Shown one piece after another: positions 1 to 7,767 of a stretch of 39,634 nucleotides of DNA. Numbering within the stretch: the first letter of the stretch is position 1; every line of letters starts with the position of its first letter. The notes below the pieces were generated by a model, which was not told the DNA's origin, searched no databases, and saw only the letters and a program-made list of their open reading frames with translations. Source of the DNA: CAYHGV01 sp964356135 (lineage in GTDB: Bacteria; Hydrothermota; Tepidihabitantia; CAYHGV01); NCBI GenBank assembly GCA_964356135.1, contig CAYHGV010000014.1, forward strand, positions 1 to 39,634, written 5' to 3'. Made by a program: the position numbers and the translations under genes.

Positions 1-215
1 AAAAAAAGGCAAGGAGGCGGTCTTTTTATCATTAACTGCATTATAGCATCCTGACAAACCACCGAAGACACTGAATCCGCCATAGTATGTGGCGGAACGG
101 AAGGGTTATTATTTATATTTCATTATTATAATTATTCAGTGAATTCCGTGTCCGCCAAGATTGGTGGCGGATCAGTGGTTAAAAATGACTTTTTCAGAGG
201 TCTCTCACAAACTCC
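1..215. repeat. Intergenic region with two TCCGCCA-N7-TGGCGGA hairpins
   Basis: No gene is seen here. Two short palindromes of the same design sit at 76-96 and 151-171: TCCGCCA, a 7-nt loop, then TGGCGGA. The sequence between them is AT-rich. The same arms recur between degP and purB at 10065-10085 and 10184-10211, so this is a dispersed repeat family and not a gene-specific terminator. A degenerate CACCGAAGACACTGAA run at about 60-74 resembles the repeats found after several stop codons in this window. Confidence 0.7.
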
Positions 216-243
216 TTGACAAACTATCAGGAATCAATAAATT
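216..243 (+). promoter_or_regulatory. Promoter of the Crp/Fnr regulator gene
   Basis: A -35 box TTGACA (216-221) is followed after 16 bases by a -10-like TAAATT (238-243). The predicted start of transcription is near 250, just before the AGGAGG Shine-Dalgarno at 252-257 and the ATG at 266. The leader would therefore be very short. Confidence 0.55.
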
Positions 244-265
244 GTCTTAGCAGGAGGCATAATCT

Positions 266-904
266 ATGTGGGACCGTAAGAGTCGTTACGAAAAGAAACT
301 GAGTCCGGGTGAAGTTCTCTTCCGTGAGAATGACCTCGGGGAAGAGATGTATCTTATCCGGTCGGGCAAAATTAAACTCTACCGAGGCGAAGAAGAAGAA
401 GAAAAAGTCTTAGCGATACTGAAGGATGGAGATTTCTTAGGCGAGATGGCGCTGATCGATGGCAGCCCGCGCAACGCGACCGCTGTCGCCCTTCAGGAAA
501 CCTCGCTGATCATCATCGATAAAGAATCGTTCCAGACCAAAATTTCCGAGAATCCCCTCATCGAGTATATTTTTGAAACCCTCACCCGTCGGCTGCGCGC
601 CGCCAATGAACAGGTAAAATACCTGATGATTCGGAACGATGAACGGCGGTTAATCTCTCTGCTCCTCGCCCGGGCAAAAGAAGGTATTCCCAAAAACGGT
701 GGAATGGAACTGGTTGAGAATTTCAATTATGATGAGTTTTCGCAGATTACCGGAGTCGATGCAACGCGCATCAAAGAGTATTTACGGCGGTTAGAGACTT
801 CCGGGCTCATCACGATCAAAGACGAACGACTCTTTGTCCGCTCCCTCACCTTGCTTGAAGAATATATCGACTTCCTCACCCTCCGAGAAAAGTTCGAACG
901 TTAA
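266..904 (+). CDS. Crp/Fnr family transcriptional regulator
   Basis: A 212-residue protein of the usual size for this family. Residues about 10-125 form a cyclic-nucleotide-binding beta-roll (GEVLFRENDLGEEMYLIRSG, then GDFLGEMALIDGSPRNATAVA), followed by a long dimer helix. A C-terminal winged helix-turn-helix follows (DEFSQITGVDATRIKEYLRRLETSGLI). It should act as a cytoplasmic dimer that activates or represses promoters in response to a small effector. No cluster of cysteines for an Fe-S centre is visible, so an Fnr-type oxygen sensor is unlikely. The ATG has AGGAGG eight bases upstream and a promoter at 216-243. The genes downstream are basic metabolism and translation genes, so the neighbourhood does not reveal its regulon. 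The family call is firm; the effector is unknown. Confidence 0.9.
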   Translation: MWDRKSRYEKKLSPGEVLFRENDLGEEMYLIRSGKIKLYRGEEEEEKVLAILKDGDFLGEMALIDGSPRNATAVALQETSLIIIDKESFQTKISENPLIEYIFETLTRRLRAANEQVKYLMIRNDERRLISLLLARAKEGIPKNGGMELVENFNYDEFSQITGVDATRIKEYLRRLETSGLITIKDERLFVRSLTLLEEYIDFLTLREKFER

Positions 905-1007
905 TCGAGGCCGTGCACAAACTGTCCTGGCGTGGTCTCCGGACTCGAGGCTCGTCCGGTAGCGGCACCCGTACCGAACGGTCTCGGCCCTTCGGTCAAA
1001 GCTCTCA

Positions 1008-2075
1008 GTGATCGGCGAACACGTACCCACGATTGAAAAACGGGTCAAAGAATTGGAAACGATTTTAGCTGACCCCGCGGTCTTAGCCGATAGTAGCCGC
1101 TGGCAGGGTCTCAGCCGAGAATACCAGACCTGGTCATCGGTTCTCAGTCGGATCTACGAAAACGAGAGCCTGGAGCGAGAGTCGGCAAAGGTGCAGGAGG
1201 TTTTAGAATCGACCCAGGACCCGGAACTCAGGGAACTGGCAGAAAAAGAAATCGCCGATTTAGAAAATCGCAAACAGACCGTCAAACGAGAAATCTATAT
1301 CCGTCTCCTCCCCCAGAATCTGGGAAAGAACTGCATTGTCGAAATTCGCGCAGCCGCCGGCGGTGCGGAATCTTCGCTGTTCGCGGCAAGCCTGTTCCGG
1401 ATGTATGCCCGCTACATAGAAAAACGACACTGGCGCCTTGAACTCCTCTCCACCCATCCGACTGAAATCGGCGGTTTTAAAGAAGTTATCTTTTCGGTTG
1501 AAGGCCCGGGACCCTATCGCTCGCTCCGCTTCGAGAGCGGCGTCCATCGGGTACAGCGGATTCCCGTCACCGAGGCTTCCGGCCGTATCCATACTTCGAC
1601 CGTCACGGTTGCGGTTTTGCCGGAAGCAAAAGAGGTTGAGCTCAAAATCGACCCGTCGGAACTGAAGGTCGAGGTTTTTCGGGCATCCGGTCACGGCGGC
1701 CAGCATGTCAATGTTACCGATTCGGCGGTCCGCATCACCCACATCCCCACCGGCATCAGCACCTCCTGTCAAGATGAACGCAGCCAGCACCGGAACCGGA
1801 CCAAAGCGATGAAAATTCTCCGGGCTCGGCTCCTGGAACGGAAGTGCAACGAGGAAGAAAAAAAAATTGCCCAGGCCAGGAAGCAGCAGGTGGGTTCCGG
1901 TGAACGGTCGGAAAAGATCCGAACCTATAACTTCCCCCAGAATCGTCTTACCGACCACCGGATCGATCATGCCCTCTATAACCTGAAGAATATCCTGGAA
2001 GGCGATTTAGACCAGGTTGTTACCCTGCTTGAAGATACCGAGATTGAAAAATTCCTGGAGGAGAAAATCGGATGA
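1008..2075 (+). CDS. prfA: Peptide chain release factor 1
   Basis: RF1 recognises UAA and UAG stop codons in the ribosomal A site and triggers peptide release. The 355-residue protein has the RF1 order: an N-terminal helical domain, the codon-recognition loop with a PVT tripeptide (about residues 186-188, the PxT of RF1 rather than SPF of RF2), and the catalytic GGQ at about 230-232 in GHGGQHVNVTDSAVRI. A GTG at 1008 is the only suitable start; no clear Shine-Dalgarno precedes it. The 103-base gap after the regulator gene is GC-rich and holds a small hairpin (CCGGAC/GTCCGG at about 937-961). Its stop overlaps the ATG of prmC by four bases, so the release factor and its methyltransferase are translationally coupled. 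Confidence 0.96.
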   Translation: MIGEHVPTIEKRVKELETILADPAVLADSSRWQGLSREYQTWSSVLSRIYENESLERESAKVQEVLESTQDPELRELAEKEIADLENRKQTVKREIYIRLLPQNLGKNCIVEIRAAAGGAESSLFAASLFRMYARYIEKRHWRLELLSTHPTEIGGFKEVIFSVEGPGPYRSLRFESGVHRVQRIPVTEASGRIHTSTVTVAVLPEAKEVELKIDPSELKVEVFRASGHGGQHVNVTDSAVRITHIPTGISTSCQDERSQHRNRTKAMKILRARLLERKCNEEEKKIAQARKQQVGSGERSEKIRTYNFPQNRLTDHRIDHALYNLKNILEGDLDQVVTLLEDTEIEKFLEEKIG

Positions 2076-2917
2076 CGACCGCCCAAAACCTGGTCGGCTG
2101 CGCCGGCAACCGTTCCGAAGCTGAAATTATTCTCGCCTCCCTCCTCGGCCGACCCCGCAACCAGCTGTACACTACCGAAATTCACGTCCCGCCCGCGATC
2201 GAGGATCGATTCTTCGAACTATTGGAAAAACGTAAAACGCACATTCCCCTCCAGTATCTCCTCCGCAATCAACCGTTCCTCGATTTTGATCTCGTGGTCG
2301 ACGAACGGGTCCTCATCCCCCGGTTCGAAACCGAAGAACTGGTCGCCCGGATTTTCTCAAAGATAAAAAAACCGGAAATACTATTTGATATCGGCACCGG
2401 TTCGGCGGCGATTGCGATTGCCCTGGCGCGGCACTATCCGGCAGCAACCGTGATTGCGACCGATATCTCAACACCGGCACTGGAAGTTGCCGCAATCAAT
2501 ATCGCTCGCTACGGGTTGCAAAACCGCATCCGGCTTTATGCGGCTGACCTTTTTAATTTTCCCGGCCATCAGGAATTTCGCACGCGCGTTGACCTGATCG
2601 TCTCTAATCCGCCTTATATTCGGAGCGGCGAGCTCAACCGGTTGATGACGGAGGTTCGGGATTACGAACCGCTCATCGCGTTGGATGGCGGACCGGACGG
2701 ATTAACAATCATCAGACCTCTTATTCAGCGCGCACCCGATTTCTTGAAACCAGGCGGGCTCGTAGCCATCGAGATTGACCCCGGCCTCGTACCCGCGATT
2801 ACGACGCTCGCGAAGGATACCCCGGTAATTGAAAAGGACTTTTCCGGTCTCGACCGCTATCTGTTTTTCCACGCCCGGCGATACTCCGCCGAGACTTTTC
2901 TCGAGGGGGCACCTTGA
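2072..2917 (+). CDS. prmC: Release factor glutamine N5-methyltransferase PrmC
   Basis: PrmC methylates the glutamine of the GGQ motif in RF1 and RF2 using S-adenosylmethionine, which improves termination. The 281-residue protein has a small N-terminal helical substrate-binding domain, then a Rossmann methyltransferase with motif I at about residues 105-112 (FDIGTGSA) and the NPPY catalytic motif at about 179-182. It overlaps prfA upstream (ATGA) and nadK downstream (TTGA), so three genes form a tight operon with its substrate gene first. The assignment is firm from the NPPY motif and the prfA linkage. Confidence 0.95.
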   Translation: MTTAQNLVGCAGNRSEAEIILASLLGRPRNQLYTTEIHVPPAIEDRFFELLEKRKTHIPLQYLLRNQPFLDFDLVVDERVLIPRFETEELVARIFSKIKKPEILFDIGTGSAAIAIALARHYPAATVIATDISTPALEVAAINIARYGLQNRIRLYAADLFNFPGHQEFRTRVDLIVSNPPYIRSGELNRLMTEVRDYEPLIALDGGPDGLTIIRPLIQRAPDFLKPGGLVAIEIDPGLVPAITTLAKDTPVIEKDFSGLDRYLFFHARRYSAETFLEGAP

Positions 2918-3762
2918 AATTCGGCATTATAGTCAATACAAAAAAACCTCACGCCCGGTCGGTATTGGAACAATTATTACCCTGGCTCAGCACCCAGAAC
3001 GTTACTCCGTTCGTCGAGACGGCGGTAGCCGGGGAACTCAGATTCCAGGAATTTGCATCCGACCCAGAACGGTTTTTGAATGAAGTTGACTTGGTTATGG
3101 CGTTAGGTGGCGACGGAACCCTGTTGCGAACCGCACGCCTGGTCGGAACCAGAGGAATTCCGATCATGGGTATCAACTTAGGTGCTTTGGGCTTTCTCAC
3201 CGGTTTTGCGGTTGATGAGATTTACGATGCGGTTACAGATTTTTTAAACCACCGCCATCGGGAAGAAGCTCGGGTGTTGCTCACCGCCCGGCTCGGGCAG
3301 GAAGAATTCGTTGCCCTCAACGATTTCACCATTACGATGGGACCGCATGGCCGCGTTATCGAACTCATCCTCTATGTCCGGCAAGAGTACGTCTGTAAAG
3401 TTGTTGCCGACGGGGTCATCATCGCCACCCCAACCGGCTCCACCGCCTATTCCCTGGCTGCCGGCGGACCGATTGTCTTCCCGTCGATGGAAGCATTTCT
3501 GATCACACCGATCTGTCCCCATGCCCTCTCCTTTCGGCCGCTCGTTCTCCCCCCCAATGAAAATTTTGACATCGAACTCGGCGATAAAACCGAAGGTGCG
3601 GTATTGACCATTGACGGCCAGGAACAGCGAACAATCAAACCCAAAGAACGAGTCTGGTTCAGCCCGGCTCCGTTCAAAGTGAGGCTGGTCGTTCCAAAAA
3701 CCAAGTCCTTTTATGAGATTTTAAGAAAAAAAATGAAATGGGGTGGACGGGAGGATGTTTAG
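2914..3762 (+). CDS. nadK: NAD kinase
   Basis: Phosphorylates NAD to NADP with ATP or polyphosphate in the cytoplasm. At 282 residues it has typical bacterial length. The diagnostic GGDGT lies at about residues 65-69, followed by GINLGALGFLTGF and the second conserved motif TPTGSTAYSLAAGGPIV. A TTG start at 2914 overlaps the prmC stop by four bases and has a purine-rich GAGGGGG just upstream. This start gives the usual N-terminus (MKFGIIVNTKK). A 97-base gap to recN follows. Confidence 0.95.
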   Translation: MKFGIIVNTKKPHARSVLEQLLPWLSTQNVTPFVETAVAGELRFQEFASDPERFLNEVDLVMALGGDGTLLRTARLVGTRGIPIMGINLGALGFLTGFAVDEIYDAVTDFLNHRHREEARVLLTARLGQEEFVALNDFTITMGPHGRVIELILYVRQEYVCKVVADGVIIATPTGSTAYSLAAGGPIVFPSMEAFLITPICPHALSFRPLVLPPNENFDIELGDKTEGAVLTIDGQEQRTIKPKERVWFSPAPFKVRLVVPKTKSFYEILRKKMKWGGREDV

Positions 3763-3850
3763 TTTGAGCGCGAATGGTTCAAATGACAGTACAGGACACG
3801 AATTTTTCCATTCGAGAAATTCGCTCTCATTCGTTTCATTCGTAAACTAA
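3759..3850. repeat. Imperfect palindrome between nadK and recN
   Basis: The gap between the two genes folds back on itself. TTAGTTT at 3759-3765 pairs with AAACTAA at 3844-3850. An inner GAATTT (3800-3805) pairs with AAATTC (3817-3822). TCATTCGT occurs twice nearly in tandem at about 3829-3843. There is no T-run after the stem, so an intrinsic terminator is not supported. It may be a decayed copy of a dispersed repeat. Confidence 0.4.
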
Positions 3851-3859
3851 CCGGTTACG

Positions 3860-5560
3860 ATGCTTAAAGAACTGATCATCAAAAATTATGCCCTGATCGA
3901 TGACCTCGGTATCGAGTACGCACCCGGCCTCAACATTTTGACCGGTGAGACCGGTGCCGGTAAGTCGATCATTATCGGCGCATTGAGTGCCCTGTTAGGG
4001 GAGCGGGTTGATTACGATACGATTCGGACCGGAGCCAAAAATGCAATTATCGAAGGCGCGTTTACCGTAACCGACAAACCGATCAAAGACCTCTGCCAGG
4101 AGGCCGGGATTGAACTCATCGACGGCACGCTCATCATCCGGCGGAAGATCGAAAAACACGGGAAAACCGCCAACTACCTCAATGACTCGCAGGTCGGGGT
4201 CGCAGTCTTGAAAAAACTGGGCGATCGGTTGGTTGACATCCACGGCCAGCACGAACACCAGTCGCTGTTAGCGGTTGAACTCCATCTGGAGGTTCTCGAT
4301 GACTTTGCCCGGCTCGCTCCGATGCGCGCGGGACTCAAAACCCTCTATCATCGGTATCTTGAAAAAAACCAGGAGCTGAAAAATCTCGAAGAGGAAATCC
4401 AGCGAAGAAAGGAACGGCAAGACCTCTACCAGTATCAAGTAAAGGAAATCGATGAAGCGAATCTCAAACCGAGCGAGCTGGAAGAACTCGCCCAGGAAAA
4501 AAGTCTGTTAGAAACATCCGAGAAACGGACCCGTCTCTCCCAGGAGCTGAAGGAACTCCTCTCCGAACAGGAAGGTTCGGTGCTCACCCGCTTAGCCGAA
4601 TCCGAGCGGCGCATCGAGGAACTTGCAAAGATAGACTCCGCTTTCAAACCCTATCTCGAACTGGTTAAAACTGTTTCGCTCCAGGCCGACGAACTCTGGC
4701 GGGTGGTTGTTGCCTACCAGGAAAAGATCGAGTTCTCGGCCGAGCGGTTGGAACAAATCAATGAACGGTTCTACCTGATTGATAAGCTGAAAAAGAAATA
4801 CGGCCGCGATATCAACGACGTATTGGCTTATCGGGATAAAATCGCCGAGGAACTCGCTTCGATCGAAATTGACTCAGGCCGCATCGAAGAAATAAAAAAA
4901 GAATTGGCTGAGATCCGGACACAATTGGCTGCCCGTGCGGTTCAACTCTCTTCGAAACGGAACACGGCAAAGACGGTTTTAGAAAAACAGCTGGAAGTAG
5001 AATTGAATACCTTAGGAATGCCCAAGGCCCAGTTTTTTGTAGGGATGAAACAGATGGAAGATCCGGCCGGGCTCTACGAGTCCGAAGGGAAACGGTTTCG
5101 CCTGAACGAACTCGGTATTGACCAGATTGAATTCCTCCTTTCCGCCAATCCCGGCGAAGAACCCAAACCGCTGCGAAAAATCGCCTCCGGCGGTGAGCTC
5201 TCACGGATTATGCTCGCTTTAAAAGGAGTCCTGACCGAAGCCGACCGTATCCCGGTTATGATCTTCGATGAAGTCGATGTCGGAATTGGCGGCCGCATTG
5301 CCGAAGCGGTCGGTAAGAAACTCGCTCTGCTTGCCCGCAGCCGCCAGGTGATCTGCATTACCCACCTCCCCCAGATTGCAAAATATGCGACCCGCCATTA
5401 CAAGGTCGAAAAGGAGGTCCGGGGCGGCCGAACCTATAGTAAAATAACCAAGCTTGATAAAAAAGAGCGCGTGAAGGAGCTTGCCCGGATGTTGGGCGGT
5501 GAACGAATCACCGAGACGACGCTCCGTCATGCCCAGGAACTTCTCGAAGAAAAGAAATGA
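3860..5560 (+). CDS. recN: DNA repair protein RecN
   Basis: RecN is an SMC-like ATPase that gathers DNA ends in double-strand break repair. The 566-residue length is standard. The N-terminus carries Walker A (GETGAGKS, about residues 29-36). The middle is a long charged coiled coil. The C-terminal ATPase half has the ABC signature ASGGELSRIMLALK and the Walker B VMIFDEVDVGIGG, then the conserved CITHLPQIA. No strong Shine-Dalgarno is seen before the ATG at 3860. It shares strand with nadK. No SOS-type operator was recognised in the short upstream gap. Confidence 0.95.
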   Translation: MLKELIIKNYALIDDLGIEYAPGLNILTGETGAGKSIIIGALSALLGERVDYDTIRTGAKNAIIEGAFTVTDKPIKDLCQEAGIELIDGTLIIRRKIEKHGKTANYLNDSQVGVAVLKKLGDRLVDIHGQHEHQSLLAVELHLEVLDDFARLAPMRAGLKTLYHRYLEKNQELKNLEEEIQRRKERQDLYQYQVKEIDEANLKPSELEELAQEKSLLETSEKRTRLSQELKELLSEQEGSVLTRLAESERRIEELAKIDSAFKPYLELVKTVSLQADELWRVVVAYQEKIEFSAERLEQINERFYLIDKLKKKYGRDINDVLAYRDKIAEELASIEIDSGRIEEIKKELAEIRTQLAARAVQLSSKRNTAKTVLEKQLEVELNTLGMPKAQFFVGMKQMEDPAGLYESEGKRFRLNELGIDQIEFLLSANPGEEPKPLRKIASGGELSRIMLALKGVLTEADRIPVMIFDEVDVGIGGRIAEAVGKKLALLARSRQVICITHLPQIAKYATRHYKVEKEVRGGRTYSKITKLDKKERVKELARMLGGERITETTLRHAQELLEEKK

Positions 5561-5717
5561 ATGTCAACCACCGCTGGACACAGAGTACGAACCAACGGCA
5601 GACTGATAGGAAAAATCATTTAGCCCGCAGAGAGACACCGAGTAACGCGGATAATCGAAAAATTTATAGAAAATTATTACCGGCAATAAAGAGAATATTC
5701 GCGAGTGAAAAATTAAA

Positions 5718-6299
5718 ATGAGCAGACGATTTAATCTCCGTAAGGCGATCACCATTCCCAATCTCTTGAGCCTCTGCCGCCTCGCCGTCCTTCCCCTGAT
5801 ACTCTTCCTTTTGGTTCAGCGGAAAAATACATTCGCGTTTGTCGTCTTGCTGCTTTTCTGGGCAACCGACGCCCTGGATGGTTTCCTCGCTCGTAAACTC
5901 CACCAGGAAAGTGAACTGGGTAAAATCCTCGACCCGTTGGTCGACAAGGTCTCAATGGGCTTGATCGTTCTCACCCTTGCCGCCACCAAGGGCTTGCCGA
6001 TCTGGCTTGCGCTTATCATCGTTACTCGGGATGTTCTGATTTTAATCGGCAGCATCTTTGTCTTCAGTTCCCGCCAGTCGGTTGCCCCCTCCGACATCAT
6101 CGGCAAAATTACCGGCTTCTGCTTTGCTGCGCTCATTACAATCTACATTTTGAATCTCACCCCGCTTATGAAACCCGCGCTCTACGTTATTTGTATTTTA
6201 GTGCTGGCTTCGTTCGTCAATTATTCGGTCAGATTTGTTTGGCTGATGACCCAGAAAGGGAACAAACAGGATGCCGACAGGAACAGCCCGACACCGTAG
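5718..6299 (+). CDS. pgsA: CDP-diacylglycerol-glycerol-3-phosphate 3-phosphatidyltransferase
   Basis: Makes phosphatidylglycerophosphate from CDP-diacylglycerol and glycerol-3-phosphate in the inner membrane, the first committed step to phosphatidylglycerol. The 193-residue protein carries the complete CDP-alcohol phosphotransferase signature, D51xxD54G55xxA58R59, G68, D72 and D76, followed by several hydrophobic helices. The length fits PgsA. A 157-base gap from recN contains degenerate ACAGAG/ACACCGAG repeats and no gene. Another CDP-alcohol phosphotransferase (such as PssA) is possible, but size and motif spacing favour PgsA. Confidence 0.88.
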   Translation: MSRRFNLRKAITIPNLLSLCRLAVLPLILFLLVQRKNTFAFVVLLLFWATDALDGFLARKLHQESELGKILDPLVDKVSMGLIVLTLAATKGLPIWLALIIVTRDVLILIGSIFVFSSRQSVAPSDIIGKITGFCFAALITIYILNLTPLMKPALYVICILVLASFVNYSVRFVWLMTQKGNKQDADRNSPTP

Positions 6300-6367
6300 C
6301 TTCTTTAGAAGAATCGGTATGGGCAATGGTAACGCTGTTCGTATCGGTATTCGTAGTTGGGTAATAT

Positions 6368-6772
6368 ATGGATAAAGAAAGAAAAAGAATAGTCAGCTTC
6401 CGTGACTTAGAGGTTTACCGCAATACCTATGCAGCATGTATAGAGGTTATGACTAAAATCATTCCCAAACTGCCTGATACTGAGAAATTCGACCTTAAAG
6501 ATCAATTAAGTCGATCAGTAAAAGCCATTCCACGATTAATTGCCGAGGGTTATGCCAAACGACAACAAAGATTTGGCTTCCAGAAGTATTTAACTGACGC
6601 AATGGCTGAATGTAATGAAACAATTGTGGGATTAGAAATGTGCTGCGACATATATGGTTCGTATATCGACATTGACCTTTGTCGTCATTTGTTAGATATT
6701 TATGACAAATCTGGTCGACAGCTTTACAATTTAGCCCAAGCTTGGTCGAAGTTTAAAAAAGAACCGAGGTGA
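6368..6772 (+). CDS. Four-helix-bundle protein (23S rRNA intervening-sequence protein family)
   Basis: A 134-residue all-helical protein that matches the family by its opening FRDLEVYRNTYAACIEVMTKI, the central LKDQLSRSVKAIPRLIAEGYAKR, and the final helix with AEC and GLEMCCD. Members were first seen in insertions within 23S rRNA genes but are common elsewhere; their biochemical role is not settled. Here no rRNA is nearby. It sits between pgsA and dapF inside inverted repeats with a folded 3' flank and is more AT-rich than both neighbours, suggesting a separate origin. No Shine-Dalgarno precedes the ATG. The family call is strong; function is unknown. Confidence 0.85.
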   Translation: MDKERKRIVSFRDLEVYRNTYAACIEVMTKIIPKLPDTEKFDLKDQLSRSVKAIPRLIAEGYAKRQQRFGFQKYLTDAMAECNETIVGLEMCCDIYGSYIDIDLCRHLLDIYDKSGRQLYNLAQAWSKFKKEPR

Positions 6773-6786
6773 AGGATATGGATAAA

Positions 6787-6874
6787 GGTTACGAAACTCG
6801 TATCGTCGTTTGGTTTTCGATATGGGCCAAAAAGCCGAACCACGTAACCCCTAACCGAAACGGGTTTCGTTACC
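6787..6874 (+). other. Predicted folded RNA or DNA structure 3' of the four-helix-bundle gene
   Basis: The arm at 6787-6800 (GGTTACGAAACTCG) pairs with 6861-6874 (CGGGTTTCGTTACC) over 14 positions with one mismatch and one G-U pair. The 60 bases between them contain smaller pairings: GGTT/AACC around 6812 and 6838, and GGC/GCC around a CAAAAA loop at about 6826-6837. The right arm is also part of the element's terminal inverted repeat. The result is a compact branched fold of about 88 bases. No match to a known RNA family was recognised. Confidence 0.4.
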
Positions 6875-6889
6875 CTAACCTCTTCTAAT

Positions 6890-7708
6890 ATGAAACCCAT
6901 CCCTTTTACTAAACTGCAAAGCAGCGGCAATGATTTTGTGATTATCAATAATTTCGATAGCATTATCGCCCGCAGCAACCAGACCGACCTGGCAAAAAAA
7001 ATCTGCCCACGCAAGACCGGTGTCGGCAGCGATGGGCTTTTAATCCTCGAACCCGATTCCGACTATCCTTTCTTTATGCGCTTTCTTAATCCGGATGGCA
7101 CCGAAGCCTTTTGCGGCAACGGCAGCCTCTGCAGCGCCCTGCTTGCCTGTCGGTTAAACCTCGCTCCTTCCCAGATGACCTTCCGTTCTCCCTGGGGAAT
7201 CCATCAGGCGAGCGTAGCCGGCGATACGGTCGCTTTAACAATGCCCCCACCCAAAGACTGGAAACTCAATCTGAAGATCGACCGTGCAACCGGCCATTTT
7301 ATAAACTCCGGCGCCCCCCATACCGTACTCTTTGTTGAAGATTGTGACCAGATCGATATTGCGAGCGCAGGCAGACATATCCGCCATCACTCATTATTTG
7401 CGCCGGGCGGCACCAATGTTGATTTCGCCCAGGTTCTTTCACCTTCCCGATTGGTAATAAGAACCTACGAGCGAGGAGTAGAAAATGAAACCCTCTCCTG
7501 CGGCAGTGGTGCGGTGGCAGCCGCCAGCACCGGCTTTTTAGTTAAACAACTCATTCCCCCGATTATCTGCACGTTCAAAGGCGGCGACCTCTGGGTCGAT
7601 TTTAAAGTCGAGCAGGGCGTTTTTACCGATGCTGTCCTCAAAAGTCGGGTCGTAACGGTTTTCGAAGGAACCTATTACTACTATGATTCTGATTTAACCA
7701 CGAATTGA
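6890..7708 (+). CDS. dapF: Diaminopimelate epimerase
   Basis: Interconverts LL- and meso-diaminopimelate for lysine and peptidoglycan synthesis. The 272-residue protein keeps both catalytic cysteines: C75 in FCGNGSLC and C204 in TLSCGSGAVA. It also has the substrate loop NSGAPHTVLFVE and the opening FTKLQSSGNDF. The ATG is only two bases beyond the right end of the putative mobile unit and has no Shine-Dalgarno; the native leader may have been displaced. Its last codons (TTN) and stop run into an ACCACGAATTGACACGAA repeat. Confidence 0.95.
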   Translation: MKPIPFTKLQSSGNDFVIINNFDSIIARSNQTDLAKKICPRKTGVGSDGLLILEPDSDYPFFMRFLNPDGTEAFCGNGSLCSALLACRLNLAPSQMTFRSPWGIHQASVAGDTVALTMPPPKDWKLNLKIDRATGHFINSGAPHTVLFVEDCDQIDIASAGRHIRHHSLFAPGGTNVDFAQVLSPSRLVIRTYERGVENETLSCGSGAVAAASTGFLVKQLIPPIICTFKGGDLWVDFKVEQGVFTDAVLKSRVVTVFEGTYYYYDSDLTTN

Positions 7709-7767
7709 CACGAACTTCGAATAATCGGTGAAAACCAAAAATATCGAAAAAACCTGACCGGCCGCAG

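Larger units (their letters stand above)
6306..6887 (+). mobile_element. Putative mobile unit: four-helix-bundle gene with imperfect terminal inverted repeats
   Basis: The segment is bounded by TAGAAGA (6306-6312) and its exact reverse complement TCTTCTA (6881-6887). Inside these lies a second inverted pair: GGTAACG-N5-CGT-N-TCGGT at 6328-6348 against 6854-6874, with the same internal spacing on both sides. The only gene enclosed is the four-helix-bundle protein. Its 3' flank (6787-6874) can fold into a long stem. The element ends two bases before the dapF ATG. No target-site duplication was found and no transposase is encoded. That it moves is an inference. Confidence 0.45.
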
